A stretch of 64,000 bases of DNA from Haloarcula vallismortis ATCC 29715 (GTDB taxonomy: Archaea; Halobacteriota; Halobacteria; Halobacteriales; Haloarculaceae), in the NCBI RefSeq assembly GCF_000337775.1, contig NZ_AOLQ01000004.1, positions 124,001 through 188,000 on the forward strand. The letters run 5' to 3'. Below are positions 45,272 through 54,069 of this stretch, in pieces. A program made the position numbers and the translations under genes. The notes beneath the pieces are model-generated. The model did not search any database. It saw only the letters and a list, made by a program, of their open reading frames with translations, and had not been told where the DNA came from. How positions within the stretch are numbered: the first letter of the stretch is position 1; every line of letters begins with the position of its first letter.

Positions 45272-45391
45272 CGTAGCATCAAATGGATACAATATATATG
45301 TTTGCGTGCGCCCCTCTCTGGCCCCACAGGCAGCCACGACAGCAACCAACAACCCCGCCCATTGAAATGCCTGTCAGGGCAACAGGTGCGT

Positions 45392-46882
45392 ATGCAATTC
45401 GAACGGCAGAGTGGCGTATTTCTCCACCTGACGTCGCTCCCGGGGCCACATGGCATCGGTGACCTCGGGTCCGGCGCACGGGCGTTCGTCGATTTCCTGG
45501 ACCGGGCGGATCAGTCGCTGTGGCAGTTCTGTCCGCTCGGTCCCACGGCGAGTATCCATGGGAACTCCCCATATCAGTCGTCGTCTGCCTTCGCCGGAAA
45601 CCCACTGCTCATCGACCTCCGCGATCTCGTCGACCGCGGCTATCTCACCACGGACGAGGTCGAACCGCCGGGCGCCCTCTCACAACAGCACGTCAACTAC
45701 GACCGCGTGACCGAGTTCAACACGGGTCGGCTCCGGGACGCGTACGCCACCTTCGACGAGAGCGCAAGCGACGCGGACCAGCAGTCATTTACCGAGTTCT
45801 GTGAGCGCGAGGCCGGCTGGCTCGACGACTACGCGCTGTTTACGGCGCTGAAAGCCGAGTTCGACGATGCCGGCTGGATGGACTGGCCGGACGATATCAG
45901 AACGCGCGAGTCGGCGGCCATGGAGCGATACCGGGACGAACTGGCCGACGATATCCGCTACCATAAGTTCGTCCAGTGGTGTTTCGATAGCCAGTGGCAG
46001 GCACTGGCCGAGTACGCGGCCGAGCGGGATATCGGTCTCGTGGGTGACCTACCCATCTACGTCGGCCTCGACTCGGCAGACGTCTGGGCGTACCCCGAGG
46101 TGTTCCGACTCGACGACGACCACCACCCCGCGGAGGTGGCCGGCGTTCCGCCCAATCCCGGCGACGACGGCCAGCGGTGGGGCAACCCGGTGTACGACTG
46201 GGAGACGCTACGAGAGAACGATTACGGCTGGTGGGTCGACCGATTCGAGCGGCTGTTCGACCTCGTCGACATCGCCCGCATCGACCACTTCAAGGGCTTC
46301 GACGAGTTCTGGTCGATTCCGGCCGAGGCCGAGGACCCGGCCGCCGGACAGTGGCGCGACGGCCCCGGCGCGCACTTCTTCGAGACGGTCGAAGGCCGGC
46401 TCGGCGACCTGCCGTTTTTCGTCGAGGACCTGGGCTTTCTCGACGAGAGCATCGTCGCGCTGCGGGACCGGTTCGGCTTCCCCGGCATGCGCGTGCCGCA
46501 GTACGCCGACTGGTGCGAGGAGGGGCATATGTACCAGCCGATGCACTACCCCGAGTCGGCCGTCGGCTACACCTCGACGCACGACACGGACACCATCGTC
46601 GGCTACTACCGCGACCTCGCGGACCGGCAACGGGACTGCCTCCACTACAACCTCGGCACCGACGGGGACGAAATCAACTGGGACCTCATCGAGGCGGTGT
46701 GGAACTCGAACGCGGTCGTCGCGATGACGACCATGCAGGACCTGCTCGGCCTCGATAGTGACGCCCGGTTCAACGTCCCCGGCACGGCGACCGGAAACTG
46801 GGAGTGGCGAGCGACCGAAGCGGCGCTGGACGACGAGGTCGCCGAACGGCTCCGCCAGGTCACCGATAGAACGATCCGCTGA
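45392..46882 (+). CDS. malQ: 4-alpha-glucanotransferase (GH77)
   Basis: A 496-residue amylomaltase. Start region FERQSGVFLHLTSLPGPHGIGDLG is diagnostic; SPYQSSSAFAGNPLLIDL and GDLPIYVGLDSADVW (Asp) are present, the catalytic nucleophile region is DIARIDHFKGF, the acid/base Glu lies in FVEDLGF, and the transition-state Asp in YTSTHDTDTI. It transfers maltodextrin units between chains. Start at ATG 45392, where the family N-terminus begins. It is convergent with the eIF2B-like gene, with the two stop codons 5 bp apart. No signal peptide, so it acts in the cytosol with the two glucosidases. Confidence 0.93.
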   Translation: MQFERQSGVFLHLTSLPGPHGIGDLGSGARAFVDFLDRADQSLWQFCPLGPTASIHGNSPYQSSSAFAGNPLLIDLRDLVDRGYLTTDEVEPPGALSQQHVNYDRVTEFNTGRLRDAYATFDESASDADQQSFTEFCEREAGWLDDYALFTALKAEFDDAGWMDWPDDIRTRESAAMERYRDELADDIRYHKFVQWCFDSQWQALAEYAAERDIGLVGDLPIYVGLDSADVWAYPEVFRLDDDHHPAEVAGVPPNPGDDGQRWGNPVYDWETLRENDYGWWVDRFERLFDLVDIARIDHFKGFDEFWSIPAEAEDPAAGQWRDGPGAHFFETVEGRLGDLPFFVEDLGFLDESIVALRDRFGFPGMRVPQYADWCEEGHMYQPMHYPESAVGYTSTHDTDTIVGYYRDLADRQRDCLHYNLGTDGDEINWDLIEAVWNSNAVVAMTTMQDLLGLDSDARFNVPGTATGNWEWRATEAALDDEVAERLRQVTDRTIR

Positions 46883-46887
46883 GGGCT

Positions 46888-47739
46888 TCAGAACTGCAGG
46901 ATGCCGTCTTCCGTGACGACCGTATCGAGTAGCCGGGTCGGCGTCGCGTCGTAGCCCGGGTTCCCGATGTCGAACCCCTCTGGCGGTTCGAGCATCACGT
47001 CGGCCCCTTGCCGGAACGTGTTTCGAAACGTGAAGCCGCTGCCGATGAACTTCGACGAGGTCCCGACGACGGTCACTGGCACGTCCATCTCGTTGGCCGT
47101 CGCGGCCAGTGGCAACGTCCCGATACGGTTGTACACCACGTCGTCGATGAGGCAGTTCATGCCGACGAAGACGCGGTCGGCCTCCGAGAGGTAGTGGCCC
47201 GCCGCGCCATCGACGATAAGTGTCACGTCGGCCCCGTCTCGGTCGGCCAGCTGGCGGGCGGTTCGACGGCCCAGGAAATGTGGCCGGGACTCTCTTGCGT
47301 ACAGGTGGAACTCCTTGCCGTCGTCCAGCGCCCTCATGAGCGTCGCCATCACCGTCGAGGAGTTCTCGTGTGTCACCAGCACGTCGCCGTCGTCGATGAG
47401 CGTCGTCGCCCGCTCGGCCGCGCGGTCTTTGCTGGTCTCGATCTCCGTGACAACCTCGTCGATTGTGTCGAGCAGTCGCTCTTTGGCCGCCGAGACGGAG
47501 TCGAGGTCGGCGTCTTTCAGGTCCGTGACGATACGCTGCTGTGTCGTGTACAGCGGTGCGTGCGAGCGGTTCGCTCGCTGGAGTGCGCTGCTGTTGCGTT
47601 CGACGACCCGCAGGAAGTCCTCGACCGTGTGGCACTCGCGATCTGTCAGTTCCCGAAGCGCCTTCGCGGCTTTCACGGCGGCAATCGAGGAACTCTGTGT
47701 CTCCATCTCCTCGATCTGGCGCACGGTCTCGTTTATCAT
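46888..47739 (-). CDS. eIF2B-alpha / ribose-1,5-bisphosphate isomerase family protein
   Basis: A 283-residue member of the eIF2B-MtnA-R15Pi fold. Helical N-terminal domain (residues 1-110) and C-terminal Rossmann-like domain with DVLVTHENSSTVM, ARESRPHFLGRRTARQLA, VDGAAGHYLSEADRVFVGMN and NEMDVPVTVVGTSSKF. In Archaea, members act as ribose-1,5-bisphosphate isomerases or unassigned sugar-phosphate proteins; a translation role is doubtful. I use ATG 47739 since TTATAA at about 47763-47768 lies 26 nt upstream, favouring leaderless initiation there over 47760. Convergent with malQ. Confidence 0.8.
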   Translation of the reverse strand: MINETVRQIEEMETQSSSIAAVKAAKALRELTDRECHTVEDFLRVVERNSSALQRANRSHAPLYTTQQRIVTDLKDADLDSVSAAKERLLDTIDEVVTEIETSKDRAAERATTLIDDGDVLVTHENSSTVMATLMRALDDGKEFHLYARESRPHFLGRRTARQLADRDGADVTLIVDGAAGHYLSEADRVFVGMNCLIDDVVYNRIGTLPLAATANEMDVPVTVVGTSSKFIGSGFTFRNTFRQGADVMLEPPEGFDIGNPGYDATPTRLLDTVVTEDGILQF

Positions 47740-47826
47740 GAGAGCATGTGCGGCTGCCATCCTTATAACGGTACAGTCAGCTGATAGCCCTTTCCCGCGG
47801 GTTGCATCAGGCTACGATGTGGCCGG

Positions 47827-49047
47827 CTACGCGGACTCGACCACGTCTTGGTCGGTCGGCCCCTGACCGTCGAACTCGGCCACGAGCGCGTCCAGTTGCT
47901 CCGGGTCGTCGACGCTCGGGAGCCTTCGCTCCGCGGTCCGGCAGTCGGCGTCGACGCCGAGGCTGTCACAGACGAGGTCGGCTGTCGCCTCGGCCATCTG
48001 CCGGTAGGTGGTCAGCTTGCCGCCGACGATGCTCGCCATGTTGTCGACCCCGTCGTTGGCGTGGTCAAGCAGGAAGAAGCCCCGCGAGATGCCGCGGCCG
48101 CGCTCCGCCTCGTCTGGCGCGTACAGCGGCCGGACGCCCCACCAGGTCCGAACTTCTGGGGCGTCCGCGACCGGGGGTAGCATCGCCGCACACTCCGCGA
48201 TGCTCTCCTCGATTTCCCACTGCTCTGTCTCGTACTCGTCCGGGTCCCGGACGGGCACGCTCGTCGTCCCGAGAACGACCTCGCGCCCGTGTGGCACGAC
48301 GATGTCGCCGTCGTCGGGGTCCCGACACCGATTGAGCACTGGCCCGAGGCCGTCGTACTCGACAGAGACCATCACGCCCCGCGTCGGTTGCATCTCGACG
48401 TCGAGGCCGGCCATCGCGGCGAGCTCGCCCGCCCAGGCACCGGTCGCATTGATGACGTGGCCGGCCTCGATAGTGTCCCCGACTGACCCGCCGACCTGCA
48501 CGCCAGCCACCTGTCCGTCCTCGACGAGCACGCCCTCGACGGGCGCATGTGGGTGAATGTCGGCCCCGTGGTCACGGGCGTCGGCGGCGTTTGCGGCGAC
48601 GAGCCGCGACGGGTAGATGACGGCGTCGGGAACTTCGAACGCGCGCTCCGTGTCAGCGGCGAGTTCGGGTACTCGTTCGCGCGCCTCGTCGGCGTCCAGC
48701 GTCTCGACGGGGATGCCGACTTCCTCACAGGCAGCCCGCTTGGTCTCGAAGTAGTCGGGGTCGTCCTCGGCGAGCTGGACGAACAGCCCGCCGGTGTCGC
48801 GGATACAGGCCCCGGCGATGTCCTTGAGAATCCGGTTTTCGGTGATGCACTCCTCGGCACCGACCCTATCCGCCTCGGCGTAGCGGGCCCCGCTGTGTAA
48901 CAGCCCGTGCGAGCGCCCGGAGGTGCCGCTTGTCAGCCCGTTCCGCTCGACAAGCGTCACGTCGACGCCACGGAGTGCGAGGTCACGAGCGACGCCAGCG
49001 CCGGTCGCGCCACCACCGACGACGAGGACATCCGTCTCAATTGCCAT
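47827..49047 (-). CDS. FAD-dependent glycerol-3-phosphate dehydrogenase-like (GlpA N-domain only)
   Basis: A 406-residue DAO-family flavoprotein. FAD motif VLVVGGGATGAGVARDLALRG, the signature GTSGRSHGLLHSGARY, then GVRPLYAPDEAERGRG and SIVGGKLTTYRQMAE near the end. Haloarchaeal GlpA is usually longer, with a C-terminal iron-binding domain; that part is absent and a normal stop codon ends the frame. glpB and glpC are not adjacent. It may oxidise glycerol-3-phosphate or a related 2-hydroxy or amine substrate with another electron carrier. No evidence of frameshift. Confidence 0.8.
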   Translation of the reverse strand: MAIETDVLVVGGGATGAGVARDLALRGVDVTLVERNGLTSGTSGRSHGLLHSGARYAEADRVGAEECITENRILKDIAGACIRDTGGLFVQLAEDDPDYFETKRAACEEVGIPVETLDADEARERVPELAADTERAFEVPDAVIYPSRLVAANAADARDHGADIHPHAPVEGVLVEDGQVAGVQVGGSVGDTIEAGHVINATGAWAGELAAMAGLDVEMQPTRGVMVSVEYDGLGPVLNRCRDPDDGDIVVPHGREVVLGTTSVPVRDPDEYETEQWEIEESIAECAAMLPPVADAPEVRTWWGVRPLYAPDEAERGRGISRGFFLLDHANDGVDNMASIVGGKLTTYRQMAEATADLVCDSLGVDADCRTAERRLPSVDDPEQLDALVAEFDGQGPTDQDVVESA

Positions 49048-49293
49048 GTATCTGGTTAGGGCGGCCGACGTAAGGCTCCTCCGACGCCGGGCGTTTTGGC
49101 GACTGTGCGTCCAATTTCACTGTCGGGAAACTGACCGTGGCCGACGAGCGCGAACCCAGCAAATCCTGCCGTATCGAAGGGGTGGGAGGTGGTTCCAGTA
49201 GCTATTGTTGTCGGTGCTGTAACCGCGTAAAACAGTAGCAACTTCCGCCCTGTCTCACTGCACTCCTCCCCTCGGAACGAACGGGATTCTCGA

Positions 49294-50070
49294 TCAGATA
49301 TCCTGCCCGGTCGGTCTGATCAGGAGTTCGTTTACGTCCACGCGGGCGGGCTGGCTCGTCGCGTACACGATGCCACGAGCGATATCGTCTGGGTGGAGCA
49401 TCGGGAGGTCCATCTCCGCGAACCGCTCAAGCACCTGCTCGTCCGGAACGTGTGTCGCGAGCTCCGTATCGACGGCACCCGGTTCGATAACTGTCGTCCG
49501 GATGCCCTGTGTCGTCACTTCCTGCCGGACCGCTTCAGTGAACGCGTTCACCCCGAACTTTGTCGCGTTGTAGCCGCTCGAATCGGCCGAGGCTCGGCGT
49601 CCCGCGACGGAGGAGACGTTGACGATGTGGCCGCTCTCCTGTTCTTGCATGACCGGAAGCACCGCATGAGTGAGGTTCATCAGCCCGAGCAGGTTCACCT
49701 CGACCATCTGCCGGAGGTTCGAGCGATCTGCCCGTTCCAGCGGTTCGAGGAGCATGACGCCGGCGTTGTTGACGAGGATATCGATACGACCGTACTCGTC
49801 GGTCGTCGCGTCGACCAGCGAGTCGATGTCGTCTTCGTCGGTCACGTCGGTCGGCACAACCAGCGCATCCCCGCCGGCCGATTCGATGCGGTCCGCAAGC
49901 GCTTCCAGTTCGTCAGCGCGGCGGGCTGCGAGTACAACACTCGCTCCCGCGTCGGCGAGGGCCTCGGCGGTCGCCTCACCGATTCCCGATGACGCGCCGG
50001 TGACAATCGCAACGTCGCCTGCAAGTCGCTGTGCGTCGTGGTCGTCTGCCGCAGATTCGTCTGACATCAT
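49294..50070 (-). CDS. short-chain dehydrogenase/reductase
   Basis: A 258-residue classical SDR. Cofactor motif TGASSGIGEA, second strand ending VLAARRADE (Arg pair typical of NADPH preference), NNAGVMLLEP, catalytic Ser in VSSVAGR and Tyr/Lys in YNATK, and PGAVDTELATHV. The sequence is close to the YdfG/serine-dehydrogenase-like branch, which reduces 3-hydroxy or 3-oxo acids; substrate not assigned. The N-terminal 15 residues are an acidic extension. It is 93 bp downstream of an HTH_10 regulator gene on the same strand. Confidence 0.86.
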   Translation of the reverse strand: MMSDESAADDHDAQRLAGDVAIVTGASSGIGEATAEALADAGASVVLAARRADELEALADRIESAGGDALVVPTDVTDEDDIDSLVDATTDEYGRIDILVNNAGVMLLEPLERADRSNLRQMVEVNLLGLMNLTHAVLPVMQEQESGHIVNVSSVAGRRASADSSGYNATKFGVNAFTEAVRQEVTTQGIRTTVIEPGAVDTELATHVPDEQVLERFAEMDLPMLHPDDIARGIVYATSQPARVDVNELLIRPTGQDI

Positions 50071-50163
50071 CGTTCCGTAGACGCGACAGCCACGAGCCTG
50101 CTTCGCTTACTGATAAGCCCATTTATACGGTGGCAGAGACGATGCGGTCGAACAGGGTGGCGG

Positions 50164-50841
50164 CTACTGCGCGAGTGCGTTCCGGAACTGGTCCGGGCCG
50201 ACCGTCGAACTGATGAGCTGTTTTTCGGCTCGACGCAGGAGGTCGGACGCCGCGGCGGCCGACACATCGAGCTTCTCGGCGAGCTCCGCCGTCGAACACC
50301 GACGCGGTGAGTCGTAGTATCCCGACGAGAGAGCGACAGACATCGCCCGATACTGCCTATCCGTGAGCCCGAACTGGTCGCGCTCGCCGGGGTTCTCGGG
50401 GTCCGAAGCGATGTTCAGTAGTTCGAGTGGGATGTCGTTGACCGCACACCGGTCCTGCAGCGCGCTGAAAGCGTCGTAATCCGAGAACACCTTCTGCTCC
50501 CGTATCCCGTCGCCGGTGACCGTCGCGTCCATCGCAACCCCCTCGAACTCTTCCGGGTCGTGTGACGCGATGAGACTCGACGCGTTGTTGACGACGACCT
50601 TGTAGAACCAGCCGTCAGCCGTCTGTCCGATCTCCGCTGCATCAGTGATCTGTGACCGTGCGTCCAACTCTCGTTCAAAGGCATCACGGGAGTCACTGTC
50701 GACGCTAACTGTAAGCAGTAGCTTTCCGTCTTCGAGACCGACGGCGTTCGAAATCGAGAGCTCGCCGCTCGGAATCGAGTCCGCCACGCCGACCAGCGGC
50801 AGCGTCTCGTCCGCGAGGAGGATTTCAGCAACGATGGCCAT
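50164..50841 (-). CDS. HTH_10-type (Bat-like) transcriptional regulator
   Basis: A 225-residue haloarchaeal regulator. The first ~150 residues form an alpha/beta sensor-like region (EILLADETLPLVGVADS; KLLLTVSVDSDS), and the C-terminal ~60 residues are the bacterio-opsin-activator HTH (LTDRQYRAMSVALSSGYYDS, STAELAEKLDVSAAAASDLL). A TATA-like ACTATATAC on the minus strand, centred about 26 nt upstream, fits leaderless initiation at ATG 50841. The neighbouring SDR is a possible target. Ligand unknown. Confidence 0.85.
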   Translation of the reverse strand: MAIVAEILLADETLPLVGVADSIPSGELSISNAVGLEDGKLLLTVSVDSDSRDAFERELDARSQITDAAEIGQTADGWFYKVVVNNASSLIASHDPEEFEGVAMDATVTGDGIREQKVFSDYDAFSALQDRCAVNDIPLELLNIASDPENPGERDQFGLTDRQYRAMSVALSSGYYDSPRRCSTAELAEKLDVSAAAASDLLRRAEKQLISSTVGPDQFRNALAQ

Positions 50842-50930
50842 GGCGTGTCATCGGATTCGACGTATATAGTCGCCAGCATCGCGCTTAGGGGAGCCACACC
50901 CTGACAGCACCGCGCCGGACTCGCTGCTAC

Positions 50931-51575
50931 TCAGTCAGCACCGGTCCCTGTCTCCCCGCCCAGCAATCGTTGCAGCTGTTCGATCAGGGAGCGGCCTGCG
51001 GGCTGCCCACGATACACCCGCACGGAATCAAAGCCGGCGTAGCCGTGGGCCCCGGATTCGTCCCGCTCCCAGTACAGCCATCCTGTCTCCTCCCCACCAT
51101 CGAGCCCCATCTCATCGACTGGGAACGTGAGAACGAGCGACGCCTTGCCGTCTTCAGCACCGTCGTCTGGGTCCCTTATTTCGCCATCATCGACAGGCCG
51201 AGCGCCCTCGCCGTTTTCGAGTGCGAGACGCGAACCGAACCGATAGCGGACGGCCCGCTCAGTGGGGTCGAAGGTCTCGCTGTCCCCGTCGCTGTTGACG
51301 AACGCTGACTGCTCGACTGCGACGGTGACAGTGTCGTGTTCCGAGAGGTCGATGAAGTTCTTCGCGTTCTCGGGCTGGATGTCGATTGCAATCTCGACCG
51401 GGAAATGAGCCGCCGCAACGCCGCTCAGGCTTGGCACCGCTGCTGCGGTCGCCGCTGCACCGAGTGAGCCTTTGAGGAGTCGTCGCCGTGTCGTGGTCGT
51501 CACCGCTGTGCCAGCATCCATTGTCGCCGACTGCGTTTCTTTCATCCAGTTGAACTGATGCGTAGGCGCAGACAT
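50931..51575 (-). CDS. Tat-exported hypothetical protein
   Basis: About 214 residues. A Tat signal TTRRRLLKGSLGAAATAAAV ends in AHFPVE, so the mature chain starts near there. The mature region (IDIQPENAKNFIDLSEHDTV, then VRYRFGSR and SLVLTFPVDEMGL) has the outline of a widespread extracellular beta domain beginning IDIKPG. No lipobox is visible. The N-terminal start is uncertain: ATG at 51575, 51545 or 51521, the last giving a normal short Tat leader. Function unknown; probably a cell-surface or secreted structural protein. Confidence 0.65.
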   Translation of the reverse strand: MSAPTHQFNWMKETQSATMDAGTAVTTTTRRRLLKGSLGAAATAAAVPSLSGVAAAHFPVEIAIDIQPENAKNFIDLSEHDTVTVAVEQSAFVNSDGDSETFDPTERAVRYRFGSRLALENGEGARPVDDGEIRDPDDGAEDGKASLVLTFPVDEMGLDGGEETGWLYWERDESGAHGYAGFDSVRVYRGQPAGRSLIEQLQRLLGGETGTGAD

Positions 51576-51815
51576 GGTAATTCTGGTGCATATGCCGAAA
51601 ATCTGAGTTCTGGGGGACGACAAGCGGATAAAAGTATGTTGACCCCGTTTCTTAGCGGTTCCTCGACAGTATCTGAAAGCTATTGTACTGGGATACCCTC
51701 ACGTTGTTAAGCTGACTCTATGGCATGGATGTCTATCCCCACTTTCTGTCTCTCGCCTCAGTTATATTTTGGGTAAATTTCGCAAAAACAAGTCTACAAC
51801 TTTAAGTACTACGGT

Positions 51816-51828
51816 CGGTTTAAAACCG
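51816..51828 (+). promoter_or_regulatory. palindrome between TATA box and start of the pilus ATPase gene
   Basis: CGGTTT-A-AAACCG, perfect 13 bp, immediately downstream of the TATA-like TTTAAG (about 51801-51806) and 3 bp before ATG 51832. Its position suits a repressor of the pilus operon; the protein is unknown. Confidence 0.45.
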
Positions 51829-51831
51829 CGT

Positions 51832-54069
51832 ATGACCGCACAGGCCGCCACGGAGACCGCACCGGTGGTCCCCGCACCAACGCCACCGGACGCCGCCGAC
51901 GCCTGGTACGCCCCGGACGTTCGTGAGCAAGACGAGGTGTATCCGGGCGTCGTCGTAACCGTCCGACAGGAACGAAGCGAATTCCGGTACGATGTTCGTG
52001 ATCCGGTACTTTCAGCATCAGAAGCCGACGCCCTGTCGACTGTCGAAGCACACTTCGCAGGTGCGAACATCGAGCGACCGCGGACACGCGAGGGTGCCGT
52101 CGAACGAATGAACGGGGGGTTCGACGCGAAACACCGCCGGGTCATCGACCGACTGATCGATGCGTCGCCAGCGAGCCGTCGCCGGATAGAGTACCATGCG
52201 CTCTCCTCACTGGCGTGTTTCGACGACCTCACCCCGTACGCGCTTGACTCCCGCATCGACGTTGCCGACGTGACCGACGACGGCGTGGTCGTCCACACCG
52301 ACGACTACGCCCCGGCCGAGACCGACCTCGGACCGGAGCCGGCGTTTCTCAATCGCTTTGCGAGCGAGCGCGTCGAGCGCCACACCGTCCGGTTTCAGGG
52401 GTTCGAGATACCGGTCATTGTCTACCGCGAGCATCTCCTCGGTGCGGACCCGTTCACGACAAAGTATGCGGTCCGAGAGCCGGATCTGCTGCCCGGCGAC
52501 GAGCAACTCATCGAGGTGTGCAAGGAGCGCGTCTGGGAGACCGGCGTCGACGGCGTCGTTCAGGACCGCGTCGAGTTTGTTCGGGAGCGTGCCCGCTCGC
52601 TCCTGGCCCGCCAGCTAACCGTCCGCAATACGACCGAGTGGGTCGACGCCGCCCGCTATCGGCTCCGGTCGGCGCTGGCCGAACTCGACCTCGCCGTGCC
52701 GCCGGTCGACCACCGCTTCGCCGACGACCGCCTCGACGACCTGCTGTACTACGTGCTCCGGGACCTGGTCGGCTACGGCAAGCTCACTGTTCCAATCCGG
52801 GACCACACGCTGGAGGACATCGAGGCGAACCGGGTCGACGAACGCGTGAAGGTCCTCCCGCGTGCCGACCTCGGTCACGACGGCCGTGTACCGACCAATC
52901 TCGCCTTCGATTCGGAGGCCGCATTCGTCAATGTCGTCACGCAGTTGGCTGCCGACGACGGCGTCGAACTCAACGCGTCGAACCCGAGTGCGAAAGTCAA
53001 CATCGACCCAGACGGGGACGGTCTCCACGACGCCGACGACACTATCCGCTGTGCTGTTGCTCTGCCGACTATCAGCGAAGGCGGTCCTCACATCTCTATT
53101 CGGAAACAGTCGGGCGATGCGATGACACCGGTGGACCTAGTCCAGCGGGATTCACTGCCGACGGAACTGGTCGCCCTGCTGTGGCTCCTGTACGAGTCTC
53201 ACGGCGTCGTCCTCTTCTCGGGACCAACCGGAGCCGGCAAAACGACCCTTATGAATGCACATATGCCCTTTGTTCCGTATCGGGACCGCCCCATCAGTAT
53301 CGACGAAGGGTCACGCGAAGTCCGAATTCCCCACGAGACGGGTGTTTCGCTCACAACCCGGGACCACGAGCGGGACCACCGTCGCGTGACGATGGCCGAT
53401 CTGATGACACAGTGCAATTATCTGAACCCAGATGTCGAGGTCATTGCGGAGATCAACACAGCCGCATCGTTCGAAACCTTCGCTGAAACGCTCAACACAG
53501 GTCACGGCGTTATCGGGACGACCCACGCCGATGACATCGAATCGCTGGTCAACCGCGTTATCGAGAAGGGCGTACCGACCTACCTGCTCAAAGAGATCGA
53601 CCTCGTCGTGTTCCCCCGACACGTCGATGGGGAGCGCTACGTCGGCGACGTAGTCGAGTTCGTCGACGACCCGTCTGTCGCCGAAGGTGGGAACGGCCGG
53701 AGCGGGACGATACACAAGGATGGGACGACTATTCACTGGAACTCCGTCTGCTGGCGGCGGCCCGACGGAAGCTTCGAATTCGCCTACGACCACCCGCAGT
53801 TCGGCGACGACCAGCGGCAAGTCGACACTGGTATTTTCGACCGACTCTCGGACCTCCGTGATGAACCAGTCCCGGCCGTCGAGGACGCGTTCCACCGTCG
53901 CCACCGGTACGTCCAGTACCTCGTTCAGGAGGGACTGACTGATTTCGACGACCTGTTTGGCGTGCTGGCCGACCTGGAGACGAACGAGGCAGCGACCGTC
54001 GAGCGACTGCGACGACAGGCCGGTACCCCCGACAACCCGCAACTGGAGGTCGGGACGGGTGACGACTGA
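51832..54069 (+). CDS. type IV pilus assembly ATPase (PilB-like)
   Basis: A 745-residue archaeal PilB/GspE-type secretion ATPase. A long N-terminal extension (1-~400) precedes the ATPase core: Walker A GPTGAGKT at residues 464-471, and the downstream Asp/Glu box VEVIAEINTAASFETFAETL with His box TGHGVIGTTHADD. It powers pilus subunit extrusion at the cytoplasmic membrane. ATG 51832 is chosen: TTTAAG lies about 29 nt upstream. The platform gene overlaps its end by 11 bp. Heads a seven-gene operon. Confidence 0.92.
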   Translation: MTAQAATETAPVVPAPTPPDAADAWYAPDVREQDEVYPGVVVTVRQERSEFRYDVRDPVLSASEADALSTVEAHFAGANIERPRTREGAVERMNGGFDAKHRRVIDRLIDASPASRRRIEYHALSSLACFDDLTPYALDSRIDVADVTDDGVVVHTDDYAPAETDLGPEPAFLNRFASERVERHTVRFQGFEIPVIVYREHLLGADPFTTKYAVREPDLLPGDEQLIEVCKERVWETGVDGVVQDRVEFVRERARSLLARQLTVRNTTEWVDAARYRLRSALAELDLAVPPVDHRFADDRLDDLLYYVLRDLVGYGKLTVPIRDHTLEDIEANRVDERVKVLPRADLGHDGRVPTNLAFDSEAAFVNVVTQLAADDGVELNASNPSAKVNIDPDGDGLHDADDTIRCAVALPTISEGGPHISIRKQSGDAMTPVDLVQRDSLPTELVALLWLLYESHGVVLFSGPTGAGKTTLMNAHMPFVPYRDRPISIDEGSREVRIPHETGVSLTTRDHERDHRRVTMADLMTQCNYLNPDVEVIAEINTAASFETFAETLNTGHGVIGTTHADDIESLVNRVIEKGVPTYLLKEIDLVVFPRHVDGERYVGDVVEFVDDPSVAEGGNGRSGTIHKDGTTIHWNSVCWRRPDGSFEFAYDHPQFGDDQRQVDTGIFDRLSDLRDEPVPAVEDAFHRRHRYVQYLVQEGLTDFDDLFGVLADLETNEAATVERLRRQAGTPDNPQLEVGTGDD

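Noticed and set aside
45083-46882. 599-residue frame as the full MalQ
   Set aside because: The first ~100 codons overlap the divergent GT4 gene and its promoter; the MalQ fold begins at ATG 45392.
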